A stretch of 64,000 nt of DNA from Rhizobium croatiense. GTDB lineage: Bacteria; Pseudomonadota; Alphaproteobacteria; Rhizobiales; Rhizobiaceae. Of this stretch, positions 27,258 to 36,428 are shown piece by piece. A model generated the notes under the pieces. The model saw only the letters and a program-made list of their open reading frames with translations, did not search any database and was not told the DNA's origin. Both the position numbers and the translations under genes were made by a program. The DNA lies in the NCBI RefSeq assembly GCF_019793465.1, contig NZ_JAILYJ010000004.1:62001-126000 (forward strand), read 5' to 3'. Numbering within the stretch: position 1 is the first letter of the stretch; every line of letters starts with the position of its first letter.

Positions 27258-28364
27258 TCAATTTGCGCCGAATGCGCCTGGTATGGCCCTGCCGCTCGCC
27301 GCATCGAAGAGATGCAGGCGAGAGGCCGGGAAATGGAGAGAGAGCTGGTCGTGGTCGGCGACCTCGGCCCCGAAGGGTGTGGCGATCCTGACGGTCGAGC
27401 CGGCAAGCTCGGCGGCGAGCACCGAGTGTGAGCCGAGGTCCTCGCGGAATCGCAAGGCGGATGTGAGCCCATGGCCGTCCGCCCTGCCGCCGAAAAGGAT
27501 ATCCTCGGGCCGAATGCCGAGCTGATAGGCGCCGGTGAGCTTCGATTGCACGACCGCCTGTCCGTCGGCGAGTCTCAGCACCGCGCCGTCGCCGGTGACG
27601 GGCAGAATGTTCATCGGCGGCGCGCCGATGAATTTCGCCACGAAGACCGAGGCTGGATGGTGATAGATCGCCTTCGGCGTGTCGAACTGCTCGATGCGCC
27701 CCTTGTTGAGGATCAGGATGCGGTCGGCAAGCGTCATCGCCTCCACCTGGTCATGGGTGACGAAGACGGTGGTGGCGCCGATACGCCGGTGGAGCTCGGC
27801 AAGCTCGACGCGCATGTCGTGGCGCAGCTGCGCATCGAGGTTCGACAGCGGTTCATCGAAGAGCAGCACGCCGGGCTCGCGCACGATGGCGCGGCCGATC
27901 GCGACGCGCTGGCGCTGGCCGCCGGAGAGCTGTCCCGGCTTGCGGGAGAGGTAGTCGGAAAGCCCGAGCATCTTCGCCACCGCGCCGACCCGCTCGATGC
28001 GCTCCGCCTTCGCCATGCCGGAAACCCTGAGGCTGTAGGCGATGTTGTCGAAGACGCTCATATGCGGATAGAGCGCATAGTTCTGGAACACCATGGCGCA
28101 GCCCCGATGTTTCGGCTCGAGATCCTGCACCTGCCGCCCGCCGAAGGCGATCGTCCCGCCGCTCACCCGCTCGAGGCCGGCGATCATCTGCAGCAGCGTG
28201 GACTTGCCGCAGCCGGAGGGGCCGAGCACGACGGTGAATTCGCCGGCCCTGAGCTCGACGTCCATCGGCAGAACGACGGTGGTCGCGGCGTCATAGGCCT
28301 TGGTGACGCCCGCAAGCGTGATATTGGCGGCAGCGGCGCGGATGGCCAGGTCGATCGCATTCAT
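27258..28364 (-). CDS. ABC transporter ATP-binding protein, UgpC/MsmK type
   Basis: A 368-residue protein with Walker A GPSGCGKST, the LSGGQRQRVAIGRA signature, Walker B VLLFDEPLSNLD and the switch His. A C-terminal extension of about 120 residues is the TOBE-type regulatory part shared by UgpC, MalK and MsmK. It directly follows the inner membrane permease genes (2 bases from the UgpE-like gene), so it powers this importer. Confidence 0.93.
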   Translation of the reverse strand: MNAIDLAIRAAAANITLAGVTKAYDAATTVVLPMDVELRAGEFTVVLGPSGCGKSTLLQMIAGLERVSGGTIAFGGRQVQDLEPKHRGCAMVFQNYALYPHMSVFDNIAYSLRVSGMAKAERIERVGAVAKMLGLSDYLSRKPGQLSGGQRQRVAIGRAIVREPGVLLFDEPLSNLDAQLRHDMRVELAELHRRIGATTVFVTHDQVEAMTLADRILILNKGRIEQFDTPKAIYHHPASVFVAKFIGAPPMNILPVTGDGAVLRLADGQAVVQSKLTGAYQLGIRPEDILFGGRADGHGLTSALRFREDLGSHSVLAAELAGSTVRIATPFGAEVADHDQLSLHFPASRLHLFDAASGRAIPGAFGAN

Positions 28365-28366
28365 CG

Positions 28367-29284
28367 CTATTTCTCCGTGAGAGCGAGGCCCTGGACGAGA
28401 AAGCGCTGCAGCAGCGCGATCATCGCCAGCGGAATGATGGAGACGATGATGGCGCCGGCCATGATCATCGGGAAATCCGGCATCTCACCGTCGGCATCGG
28501 GAACGAGCCGCGCCAGCCCGACGACGGCGGTCTGCATGTCGGGTGTCGAGGCCGCTATCAGCGGCCAGAGATATTGCGTCCAGCCGCTGAGGAAGGTCAG
28601 CACGAAGAGTGCGGCAAAGCTGGTGCGCGACAGCGGCAGCAGAATATCGAAGAGGAAGCGGATCGGCCCCGCCCCATCCATGCGCGCCGCCTTGAAAAGG
28701 TCCTTGGGCAAGGTCAGGAAGAACTGGCGGAACAGGAAGGTGCCGGTGCCATGCGCGACAAGCGGTGCAACGAGTCCGAGATGCGTGTTCAAGACGCTCC
28801 ATTCCAGCTTCACCGGCGCGCCGAAATAGTCAGCGATTAGGCCGTTGAGGCCAGTGACGTCGAGCAGCGCATTGACGGGTGAAAACACGTTCGCCGCCAC
28901 CTGATAGGTGGTGATGACGCGGATATCGAGCGGCAGCATGATGGTCGCAAGGATGAGCGCGAAGGCGGCACCGGCCCAGCGGATGCGGAAATAGACGATG
29001 GCATAGGCCGACAGGAACGACAGGATGCAGGTGAAGACCGCGATGCTGAAAGCCGTCACCATGCTGTTGACGATCTGGACCGGAATATGCGTTTCGGCAA
29101 AAACCCGCGCCATGTTGGAGAAGAGCCGGCCGCCCGGATACCAGGCGAGCCCGTTGCGCAGCATGAATTCGTAGGATTGCGAGGCGGTCGACAGCGTCAG
29201 GTAGAGCGGCCCGAGGATATAGAGGATGCCGGCGATGAGAATGAGACTGGCCACAATATTGAGGGAGCGGGCGTTTTCGATCAT
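28367..29284 (-). CDS. ABC transporter permease, UgpE/MalG-like
   Basis: A 305-residue membrane protein of the MalG/UgpE group with about six helices. It contains the EAA-type loop ARMDGAGPIRFLFDILLPLSR that docks the ATPase. The order permease-permease-ATPase is typical of carbohydrate-type (CUT1) importers. The gene starts 3 bases after its partner permease. Confidence 0.9.
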   Translation of the reverse strand: MIENARSLNIVASLILIAGILYILGPLYLTLSTASQSYEFMLRNGLAWYPGGRLFSNMARVFAETHIPVQIVNSMVTAFSIAVFTCILSFLSAYAIVYFRIRWAGAAFALILATIMLPLDIRVITTYQVAANVFSPVNALLDVTGLNGLIADYFGAPVKLEWSVLNTHLGLVAPLVAHGTGTFLFRQFFLTLPKDLFKAARMDGAGPIRFLFDILLPLSRTSFAALFVLTFLSGWTQYLWPLIAASTPDMQTAVVGLARLVPDADGEMPDFPMIMAGAIIVSIIPLAMIALLQRFLVQGLALTEK

Positions 29285-29287
29285 GGT

Positions 29288-30178
29288 TCACCTGTCGTAG
29301 CTGACGCGCCGGCCGAGGAAGAGGAACTGGGCGGCGGTAAGGAGGACGACGAAGACCATCAAGATCGTCGTCTGGGTCGAGGCGCCGGAGAGATCGTAGC
29401 CGGAGAAACCGTCGGTATAGATCTTGTAGACGAGCAGCGTCGTCGAACCGCCCGGCCCGCCGTCGGTCATCGTATCGATCAGCGAGAAGGCCGAGGTGAC
29501 GCTTTCGGTGAATTCCAGCACCAGCGTCAGGAAAAGCTGCGGCGCAATCAGCGGCAGCTGCACGTCGAAGATGCGCCGCCACGGCCCTGCCCCGTCCATC
29601 GCCGCCGCCTGGTGCAAGCTGCGCGGGATCGACTGCAGGCCGGCGAGCAGGATGACGAAATTGAACGGAATGCCGCCCCAGACATGCGCCGCGATCAGCG
29701 TGATGAAGGCGTCCGTGCCGTCGATGCCCGGCGCCCAGATGCCGGGAAAGGCGGAATTCAGCGGCACCAATAGGCCGACGAACGGATTGAAGATGAAGGC
29801 GAAGACGACGCCGATCGAGGCGCCGGCAACCCCCTTCGGCCAGACCAGTACGTTGCGCGCCGGCAGCGACATCGGGATTTTCCGGTCGGCTGCAAGCGCC
29901 AGGATCAGCGGGATCAGCACCGCAAGCGTCGAACCGCAGACCATGAAGACAATGGTGCGCTGGCCGGCCTTCCAGAATTCGGGATCGGAAAGCACCCGGG
30001 CGAAATTGTCCCAGCCGACGAACATCGAGCCGCCGCCGAAGGGGCGTTCGAGGAAGAACGACCAGTAGAAGGCCTGGAAGATCGGCACATAGAAGAACAG
30101 TACGATCAGCAGCATGAGCGGCGCCACCAGCAGAAGCGGCAGCCAGCGATGGCTGAAGAGCGAAGATTCCGACGTCAT
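29288..30178 (-). CDS. ABC transporter permease, UgpA/MalF-like
   Basis: A 296-residue permease with six predicted helices and the EAA loop AAAMDGAGPWRRIFDVQLPLI. Start ATG 30178 is chosen since it puts the first helix at the usual distance; a longer frame to 30208 is also open. It partners with the UgpE-like permease and lies just downstream of the binding protein gene. Confidence 0.88.
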   Translation of the reverse strand: MTSESSLFSHRWLPLLLVAPLMLLIVLFFYVPIFQAFYWSFFLERPFGGGSMFVGWDNFARVLSDPEFWKAGQRTIVFMVCGSTLAVLIPLILALAADRKIPMSLPARNVLVWPKGVAGASIGVVFAFIFNPFVGLLVPLNSAFPGIWAPGIDGTDAFITLIAAHVWGGIPFNFVILLAGLQSIPRSLHQAAAMDGAGPWRRIFDVQLPLIAPQLFLTLVLEFTESVTSAFSLIDTMTDGGPGGSTTLLVYKIYTDGFSGYDLSGASTQTTILMVFVVLLTAAQFLFLGRRVSYDR

Positions 30179-30249
30179 GCTGGGAGATCCTGCATTGAAA
30201 GCCTGCATAGGCGCGCGGTCGCCGCGCCTATGCGTGGGAGTTCGGAAAA

Positions 30250-31557
30250 TCAGGGCAGCTTGACGCCCTTATAGGTCTGCTCGAAGCGGCGCAGCAGCTC
30301 GTCGCCGCGCTTCTTGGCGCTGTCGAGCGCCGCCTGCATCGTCTGCTCGCCGGCAAAGGCCTTCTGCGTCTCCTCCATGAAGACCTGGCGGAACTGCACG
30401 TAGAAGCCGAGGCGGATGCCGCGCGTGTCAGGCGTGCGCGGCTCGTTCATCGAACCGATGCCGACGGCGGCGGTCGCATATTTCGGCGATTGGCCCTCGC
30501 CGCTCTTGGCGATCGCCTCCATCACGTCGTTGGTGACGGGCACGTAGCCGGTGGCTGATGTGAAGGCTATCTGCTGCTTGGGATCGCGCACGAAATCGAG
30601 GAAGGCCTTCGCGCCTTCGATCTCCGCCTTGCCGTGTCCCTTCATGATGTAGATCGAAGCGCCGCCGACAAGCGTGTTGTGGCGCTCATGGCCCTCGTAC
30701 ATCGGCGCCATGTCGACGGTGAGTTCGTATTTGCCGTCGAACGCTTTGGCGGAAGCCGTATAGGAGCCGGAGGAATTCTCCATCATCGCGCATTCGCCGG
30801 CGTTGAAGGCGGCGGTGAAATTGCCGGCCTTGGTATCGCTCGCCAGCCTGACGAGGCCTTCCTTGCGCCAATCGACAAGGTTCTGCAGGTGCTTGGCGGC
30901 GAAGGTGGTGTTGAAGACATATTCGGCGTCGAGGCCGTCATAGCCGTTGTGTTCGGAAGCGATCGGCAGGCCGTGGCGGGCCGAGAATTGTTCGAGCACG
31001 CGCCACGTATCGCCATCGGTGGTGAAGGGACAGGCGTGGCCCGATGCCTTCAGCTTGCGGGCAGCCTCGATGATCTCTTCCCAGGTCTTGGGCGTCTCGG
31101 TGACGCCGGCTTTCTGAAGCTCGGTCTTATTGGTGTAGAAGAGCAGCGTGGAGGCATTATAGGGCTGGGCGAAGAGCTTGCCGGCCGAGGTTTCGTAATA
31201 GGCGCGAGCGCCGGTGATGTAGTTGTCCCACTTGACGTCGGGCAGCTCCTCCTGGACCGGCACGACGGCGTCCGACAGCATCAGGTCGAGGGTGCCGGCG
31301 TCGAAGAACTGGATGAGGACGGGATGGTTCTTGGCGCGGAAGGCGGCGATCGCCTTCTGCATCGACACCTCGTAGCTGCCCTGTCCGACGCAGGTGATGT
31401 GATGCTCGGACTGCGCAGCGTTGAAAGCAGCGCACTGATCCTGAATCGCCGTCTCGACGACGCCTGTATTGCCGTACCAGAATTCGATATTGGCGGCCTG
31501 CGCAGAACATTCGCCCGCCGTCAGCGCGGCCGCAGCCGCCAGAATAGAAATCTTCAT
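30250..31557 (-). CDS. ABC transporter solute-binding protein, UgpB-like
   Basis: A 435-residue periplasmic binding protein, start ATG 31557, with a signal peptide (about 1-23, SAQA cleavage). Several blocks align with E. coli UgpB, the glycerol-3-phosphate/glycerophosphodiester receptor: GLPIASEHNGYDG, AGECAMMENSSGS, GGASIYIMKG and RGDELLRRFEQ near the end. The operon partners (GDPD, IMPase) agree with a glycerophosphodiester substrate. It is the first gene of the operon and is preceded by two operator-like sites in the divergent promoter region shared with the ROK regulator. Confidence 0.88.
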   Translation of the reverse strand: MKISILAAAAALTAGECSAQAANIEFWYGNTGVVETAIQDQCAAFNAAQSEHHITCVGQGSYEVSMQKAIAAFRAKNHPVLIQFFDAGTLDLMLSDAVVPVQEELPDVKWDNYITGARAYYETSAGKLFAQPYNASTLLFYTNKTELQKAGVTETPKTWEEIIEAARKLKASGHACPFTTDGDTWRVLEQFSARHGLPIASEHNGYDGLDAEYVFNTTFAAKHLQNLVDWRKEGLVRLASDTKAGNFTAAFNAGECAMMENSSGSYTASAKAFDGKYELTVDMAPMYEGHERHNTLVGGASIYIMKGHGKAEIEGAKAFLDFVRDPKQQIAFTSATGYVPVTNDVMEAIAKSGEGQSPKYATAAVGIGSMNEPRTPDTRGIRLGFYVQFRQVFMEETQKAFAGEQTMQAALDSAKKRGDELLRRFEQTYKGVKLP

Positions 31558-31612
31558 CCTGCCCTCGCCTGTTTGATCGGCCGGCTCACAGCCCGCCTTT
31601 GGTGATGGCGGA

Positions 31613-31632
31613 TTACTACACATAGTGTGTAA
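31613..31632. promoter_or_regulatory. Operator-like site 1 of the ROK/Ugp-type divergent region
   Basis: TTACTACACATAGTGTGTAA lies 56 bases upstream of the binding protein start. It shares TTACTACAC and terminal GTAA with a second site at 31721-31740. Both sites lie 108 bases apart, near ten helical turns, between divergent genes. The ROK protein is the likely ligand-responsive binder. Repeat is seen; function is inferred. Confidence 0.6.
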
Positions 31633-31720
31633 CAATTTGGTGACGGATGCTCGCTTGCGCCGACAACAGGCTATTGCTATAGGCGTGCAAGCACGGAAGT
31701 ACCGCTGGCGACCGACCTCA

Positions 31721-31740
31721 TTACTACACGCATAAGGTAA
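31721..31740. promoter_or_regulatory. Operator-like site 2 of the ROK/Ugp-type divergent region
   Basis: TTACTACACGCATAAGGTAA, ending 24 bases before the ROK start codon. It matches site 1 in the first nine and last four bases. Position suggests autoregulation of the ROK gene. Confidence 0.6.
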
Positions 31741-31764
31741 TTATCGACGACCGAGGTGTTGGAT

Positions 31765-32916
31765 ATGACCTATTTCCCGGAGCCGCTGATCGCCCCGCAC
31801 TTCCTGCGCGAAGGCGGTGGGGTCGTTTCTCCCAACGAACGCGATCTCCTGAGATTGATCTGGCGCAATCCCGGCCTCTCCCGCTCCGAAGTCACGGGCC
31901 ACACGGATCTCACCCAGCAATCGGTCTATCGCATCCTCGACCAGCTGGAGGAACGCGGGATCGTCTCCTTCGGCTCGCCGAAGCCGGGCGCCGGACGCGG
32001 CCAGCCGAGCCCGACGCTGCGGCTTGACGGCCGCCACGCCTATAGCTGCGGCATCTCGGTCAATACCGATGTCATCGGCATCTGCCTGATGGATCTGTCG
32101 GGCAAAGTGCTCGCCGAAAGCAGCATCACCTTGCGCGAGCGCTCGATGGCGCAATCGCTCGATCTCGTGCGCGAGCAGCTGATGGAGCATCAGCGGGAAA
32201 ACGACCTCTCCGACGAGAGCTTCTTCGGCATCGGCTTTGCCATTGCCGGCTTCCACGTCAGCGGCACCCGCTTCAACGCACCGCTGCCGCTGCACGAATG
32301 GTCGCTGATCGAACTCGGGCCGCTACTGACGGAATTCTTCAGCAAACCGGTCTGGGTGCACAATGGCGGAAAGGCGGGAACGGTCGCCGAATCCATGTTC
32401 GGCGCCGGCCGCTACATCAGGCACTTCGCCTACCTCAGCTTCAATTACGGCTTCGGTGGCGGCCTCGTCAGCAACGGTGAGCTGCTGCACAACGGTGTCG
32501 GCAATGCCGGCGAATTCTCCGGCATGTACGATGCCGAAGAAGGCAAGCGCCGGCCGGCCTTGCAGTATCTGATCGAACGGCTCAACGACAACGGCCTCGA
32601 CATCCCCTCCATCACATATATGCGCAAGCATTTCGATCCGAAATGGCCGGGCGTCTTGGAATGGGTGGACGACGTCACGCCCGCCTACAGTCGCCTCATC
32701 AACGCGATCTGGGCGATCTTCGATCCGCAGGGCATCGTCTTCGGCGGCCAAATCCCGGCGGCGCTGGCGCAGATGCTCATCGACCGCACCGAGATCTTCG
32801 ACCGCCCCCGCTACGGTGTTCCACGCCCCCGCCCGAAGCTGATCATCTCCGAGATCGCAAGCGACGCCTCGGCCATGGGGGCGGCGATCGCCCCGTTCAA
32901 ATCCGCCTATTATTGA
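31765..32916 (+). CDS. ROK-family transcriptional regulator
   Basis: ATG 31765 is chosen with AGGTG upstream; GTG 31756 and TTG 31759 in frame are alternatives. The product has an N-terminal winged helix (SRSEVTGHTDLTQQSVYRILDQLEERG, about 35-62) and a ROK sugar-kinase-like domain. The usual kinase motifs are partly kept (GIGFAIAG, FNYGFGGGLVSNG). The zinc-binding Cys cluster typical of some ROK proteins is not visible. It lies divergent from the Ugp-type operon and most likely represses it in the absence of a sugar-phosphate-like inducer. Confidence 0.88.
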   Translation: MTYFPEPLIAPHFLREGGGVVSPNERDLLRLIWRNPGLSRSEVTGHTDLTQQSVYRILDQLEERGIVSFGSPKPGAGRGQPSPTLRLDGRHAYSCGISVNTDVIGICLMDLSGKVLAESSITLRERSMAQSLDLVREQLMEHQRENDLSDESFFGIGFAIAGFHVSGTRFNAPLPLHEWSLIELGPLLTEFFSKPVWVHNGGKAGTVAESMFGAGRYIRHFAYLSFNYGFGGGLVSNGELLHNGVGNAGEFSGMYDAEEGKRRPALQYLIERLNDNGLDIPSITYMRKHFDPKWPGVLEWVDDVTPAYSRLINAIWAIFDPQGIVFGGQIPAALAQMLIDRTEIFDRPRYGVPRPRPKLIISEIASDASAMGAAIAPFKSAYY

Positions 32917-33185
32917 TCTCGGCAGCTTACCGACGCGAGCAGAAACCGAGTCCCGTGATTCTCTCCGGTTCCGCTTGCGGGCGTTATGCGTTTTTTGCTC
33001 CGAGGCCGCGCAGGCAATTTTCGGCCGAATGGACCTGCGCTATGATCTGATTCCGGCGCAGCCCACGCCTCCTCCCTCCATCGGGAAAGCAGACGTCATG
33101 CAGGGCTACCTGACACCGAACCGACTGTTCGAGCACTGGCATAAGGAGGGATTGCGGACGACGCTCGCAAATAGGAGGTTTATCC

Positions 33186-33899
33186 ATGAAGACGACTCAG
33201 CCCATTTATCACCTCAAGCGTAAGGCCAAGGCGTTGTCGCGCGCCGAGGACATACCGCTGCATCAGGCGCTCGACCGCATAGCCAAGGACGAAGGCTATG
33301 GCCGCTGGAGCCTGCTGGCGGCAAAGGCATCGGAAACAACGCCCGCTGGCGAGCTGTTTGCACACTTGCAGCCCGGCGACCTCCTGCTCCTCGGTGCCCG
33401 GCCCGGCCACGGCAAAACCCTGATGGGCCTCCAGCTCGCGGTCGAGGCGATGAAGACGGGCCATCCCGGCATATTCTTTTCGCTGGAGTATACGCGAGAG
33501 AATGTCGAAGACCGCTTTCGTGCTATCGGCATCGACTGCACGCAGTTCAATCACCTGTTCGAATTCGACGGCTCCGACGCCATCAGCGCCGACTACATGA
33601 CCGAAAAACTGGCCTCCACGCGCCGCGGCACCCTCGTCGTCATCGACTATCTCCAGCTGCTCGACCAGAAGCGGGAAAATCCGGAGCTCTCGGCCCAGGT
33701 CAGAACGCTGAAGGCTTTCGCGCGCCAACGCGGCCTGATGATGGTCTTCATCGCGCAGATCGACCGATCCTTCGAGAGGACTGAAAAGTCCCTGCCCGAT
33801 ATCACCGACATCAGGCTGCCGAACCCGCTTGACCTGAAGCTGTTCGACAAGACGTGTTTCCTGAACAACGGAAAGATGGCCTTCGCCGCGGCGCTTTAG
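33186..33899 (+). CDS. Small DnaB/RecA-like ATPase
   Basis: A 237-residue protein with Walker A GARPGHGKT (near 75), a FSLEYTRENV element and Walker B LVVIDYLQLLDQ, in the style of the DnaB replicative helicase C-terminal domain. The N-terminal DnaB domain is missing. The first about 50 residues are a short helical module rich in Lys and Ala (LKRKAKALSRAEDIPLHQALDRIAKDEGY). It is half the length of DnaB and has no phage neighbours. Start ATG 33186 has an AGGAGG ribosome site. Function may be as an accessory ATPase rather than a replicative helicase. Confidence 0.72.
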   Translation: MKTTQPIYHLKRKAKALSRAEDIPLHQALDRIAKDEGYGRWSLLAAKASETTPAGELFAHLQPGDLLLLGARPGHGKTLMGLQLAVEAMKTGHPGIFFSLEYTRENVEDRFRAIGIDCTQFNHLFEFDGSDAISADYMTEKLASTRRGTLVVIDYLQLLDQKRENPELSAQVRTLKAFARQRGLMMVFIAQIDRSFERTEKSLPDITDIRLPNPLDLKLFDKTCFLNNGKMAFAAAL

Positions 33900-34036
33900 G
33901 AAGCTGCGTTGCCCCGGTCGCAGGTCTCACGCCTGACCCGCGACCGGGTGTTTGCCGGCGCAACAGTTCGCACCTCCGGCGTGAACGCAAGATGGTGGAG
34001 CTTGCTCCGCTGAGCCCGTTTAATCATAGTGCCGGC

Positions 34037-34801
34037 ATGAGCGGATACGATAGCCCTTTCGAGTATTACACCCTGCCCGGCCAGATGACATCGGCCGGGC
34101 CGCATACCCCTGCCCTTGCCGCGCTTAAGAGCGTCCCATCCATTGCCGCCGCCATACATGGCGCACTGCCGCACGAGGCCTGGGCGCCACGCCATGGCCA
34201 GACACTGACCGAGGCGCGAAGGGCACAATCACATATGCGACCGGTCCGACAGATGCTCGATGCGGTCATTGCGATTGATCCCGCCGCGCTCGATGTCCCG
34301 CGTCCGCCCGACAAGCGTAGTATCGGCGTGTGCCGCCATTTCACCGTGCTCGCATGCGCGGCCCTGCGGGCGCAGGGTGTGCCGGCACGCGCCCGCTGCG
34401 GTTTCGGAATGTATTTCGAGGCCGACAAGGGCATCGACCACTGGATCACCGAATATTGGGATGGACGCCGCTGGGTGTCCGCCGACTTTCAGATCGACGA
34501 CCTTCAGCGGACGGCTTTACAGCTCGATTTCGACGCACTCGACCAGCCACCCGGCAAATTCCTGAGGGCCGGCGAGGCCTGGCAGCGCTGCCGCGCCGGC
34601 AGCGCAGACCCGGCAAAATTCGGCATATTCGACGAGTCAGGCCTTTGGTTCATCGCCATGAACCTCGTGCGCGATCTCGCCGCGCTCAACAACATGGAGA
34701 TGCTGCCCTGGGATGACTGGGGCGCGATGCCACAAGCCGAGGACGAGATTTCTGCGGAACGGCTTGGCACGCTTCGATCACCTTGCCGCTCTAACGATTG
34801 A
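34037..34801 (+). CDS. Transglutaminase-like protease-fold protein, C-terminus lost to a frameshift
   Basis: A 254-residue product from ATG 34037. The catalytic triad of the transglutaminase-like superfamily is readable: Cys in SIGVCRHFT, His in IDHWITEYW, Asp in ADFQIDD. The intact family would continue beyond residue 240, but the present frame ends at 34801 with an unrelated tail (LGTLRSPCRSND). The proper continuation lies in the +1 frame (see 34760-34967). The enzyme core is complete, so it may remain active in shortened form. Substrate unknown. Confidence 0.65.
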   Translation: MSGYDSPFEYYTLPGQMTSAGPHTPALAALKSVPSIAAAIHGALPHEAWAPRHGQTLTEARRAQSHMRPVRQMLDAVIAIDPAALDVPRPPDKRSIGVCRHFTVLACAALRAQGVPARARCGFGMYFEADKGIDHWITEYWDGRRWVSADFQIDDLQRTALQLDFDALDQPPGKFLRAGEAWQRCRAGSADPAKFGIFDESGLWFIAMNLVRDLAALNNMEMLPWDDWGAMPQAEDEISAERLGTLRSPCRSND

Positions 34802-34967
34802 GGCGGACCAACGCTTCGCCGAACTGCGGGCGCTCTATCAAGCCGATGCCGGCCTGCGCGTGCCGCCGCAGGTATTCAACGCCGTGCGCAAGCAGATGGA
34901 GAATGTCGGCGCAGCGTGGTCATCTACAGCGCCGCACGTCTTTTCGGACGCGCAATTGGCGCTGTAG
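34760..34967 (+). pseudogene. Displaced C-terminus of the transglutaminase-like gene
   Basis: The alternative frame over 34760-34967 reads LARFDHLAALTIEADQRF followed by AELRALYQADAGLRVPP. It is a smooth extension of the upstream domain with normal codon use and ends at TAG 34965-34967. A single indel near 34760 separates it from the main frame. The frameshift is seen directly; a sequencing error remains possible. Confidence 0.55.
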
Positions 34968-35133
34968 CACTTTGATTGCTGCACTCTGCTAGGCCGCCGC
35001 TTCTCTCCGGGCTAAAGACACGCATCCGCCAGTACCGATGCGCCGCATCTGTCCAGTTCCGATTGTCTTCCCGCCCGAAACTGTGCCATGACCTGTCGAC
35101 CACAGACGCAACGGATCAAGGTGCGGCATCGAC

Positions 35134-36156
35134 ATGAAGAAGATCGGGTTCCTTTCGTTCGGGCACTGGACGCCCTCGCCGCAATCGCAGACGCGCTCGG
35201 CGAGCGACGCGCTGCTGCAGTCGATCGATCTTGCCGTCGCCGCTGAAGAGCTCGGTGCCGACGGCGCCTATTTTCGCGTACACCACTTCGCCCGGCAGCT
35301 GGCCTCGCCCTTCCCGCTGCTGGCCGCCGTCGGTGCTAAGACCAGCCGGATCGAGATCGGCACCGCCGTCATCGACATGCGCTACGAGAACCCGCTCTAT
35401 ATGGCCGAGGATGCGGGTGCCGCCGATCTGATCGCCGGCGGCCGGCTGCAGCTCGGCATCAGCCGCGGCTCACCCGAGCAGGTGATCGATGGCTGGCGCC
35501 ATTTCGGCTATGCCCCGCAGGAAGGTCAGGACGAGGCCGAAATGGCGCGGCGCCACGCGGAAGTCTTTCTTGAAGTGCTGCGCGGCGAAGGCTTTGCCAA
35601 GCCGAACCCGCGGCCGATGTTTCCCAACCCGCCCGGTCTCTTGCGTCTCGAGCCGCATTCGCAGGGTCTGCGTGAGCGGATCTGGTGGGGCGCCAGCTCC
35701 AACGCCACGGCCGTCTGGGCGGCAAAGCTCGGCATGAACCTGCAGAGTTCGACGCTGAAGGACGACGAGACGGGAGAGCCGTTCCACGTCCAGCAGGCCG
35801 ACCAGATCCGCGCTTACCGCGAGGCCTGGAAGGCCGCCGGCCACGCCCGCCAGCCGCGCGTCTCGGTCAGCCGCAGCATCTTCGCCCTGGTCGACGAGCG
35901 CGACCGCGCCTATTTCGGCTATGGCGGCGACGAAGGCGACCAGATCGGCTTCATCGACGAGAAGACCCGGGCAATCTTCGGCCGCAGCTACGCCGCCGAG
36001 CCCGATCTGCTGATCAAGCAGCTCGCCGAAGACGAGGCGATCGCCGAAGCCGACACGCTGCTGCTCACCGTCCCCAACCAGCTCGGCGTTGCCTACAACG
36101 CCCATGTCATCGAAGCGATCCTGACCCACGTCGCACCGGCGCTCGGCTGGCGGTGA
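35134..36156 (+). CDS. Luciferase-like (LLM class) flavin-dependent oxidoreductase
   Basis: A 340-residue TIM-barrel protein of the bacterial-luciferase-like family. It shows the N-terminal LSFGHWTPSP, the AEELGADGAYFRVHHFARQLASPF block, and IEIGTAVIDMRYENPLYMAEDAGAADLI followed by GGRLQLGISRGSPEQ. These are typical of FMN-dependent monooxygenases. The substrate is unknown. It stands between a frameshifted gene and a LysR regulator on the same strand, with a 270-base gap to the latter. Confidence 0.85.
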   Translation: MKKIGFLSFGHWTPSPQSQTRSASDALLQSIDLAVAAEELGADGAYFRVHHFARQLASPFPLLAAVGAKTSRIEIGTAVIDMRYENPLYMAEDAGAADLIAGGRLQLGISRGSPEQVIDGWRHFGYAPQEGQDEAEMARRHAEVFLEVLRGEGFAKPNPRPMFPNPPGLLRLEPHSQGLRERIWWGASSNATAVWAAKLGMNLQSSTLKDDETGEPFHVQQADQIRAYREAWKAAGHARQPRVSVSRSIFALVDERDRAYFGYGGDEGDQIGFIDEKTRAIFGRSYAAEPDLLIKQLAEDEAIAEADTLLLTVPNQLGVAYNAHVIEAILTHVAPALGWR

Positions 36157-36428
36157 GGACGTCGGTTGCTGTGATGGCTTGATCGACGAGCGGGGTCTTG
36201 GACGCGGGCCATACAGGCGATGACGAGAGGGCGTGCTGTGTGCCCCCCTCTCTTAACCTGCGCCCACGTACCCATCGCGGGCGTGCAGGAGAGCATATCT
36301 GCCATCCCTCCACCGCGTGAACGAAGCCTCGGGACCTTACTGCCGCGCCGGACGTTGATGGTGCGAGCCTTGAATCGGCCGCAGCACGCCCGAATTAAGG
36401 CCGTAGCCCGAACCGCTCGAGTTGCCAC

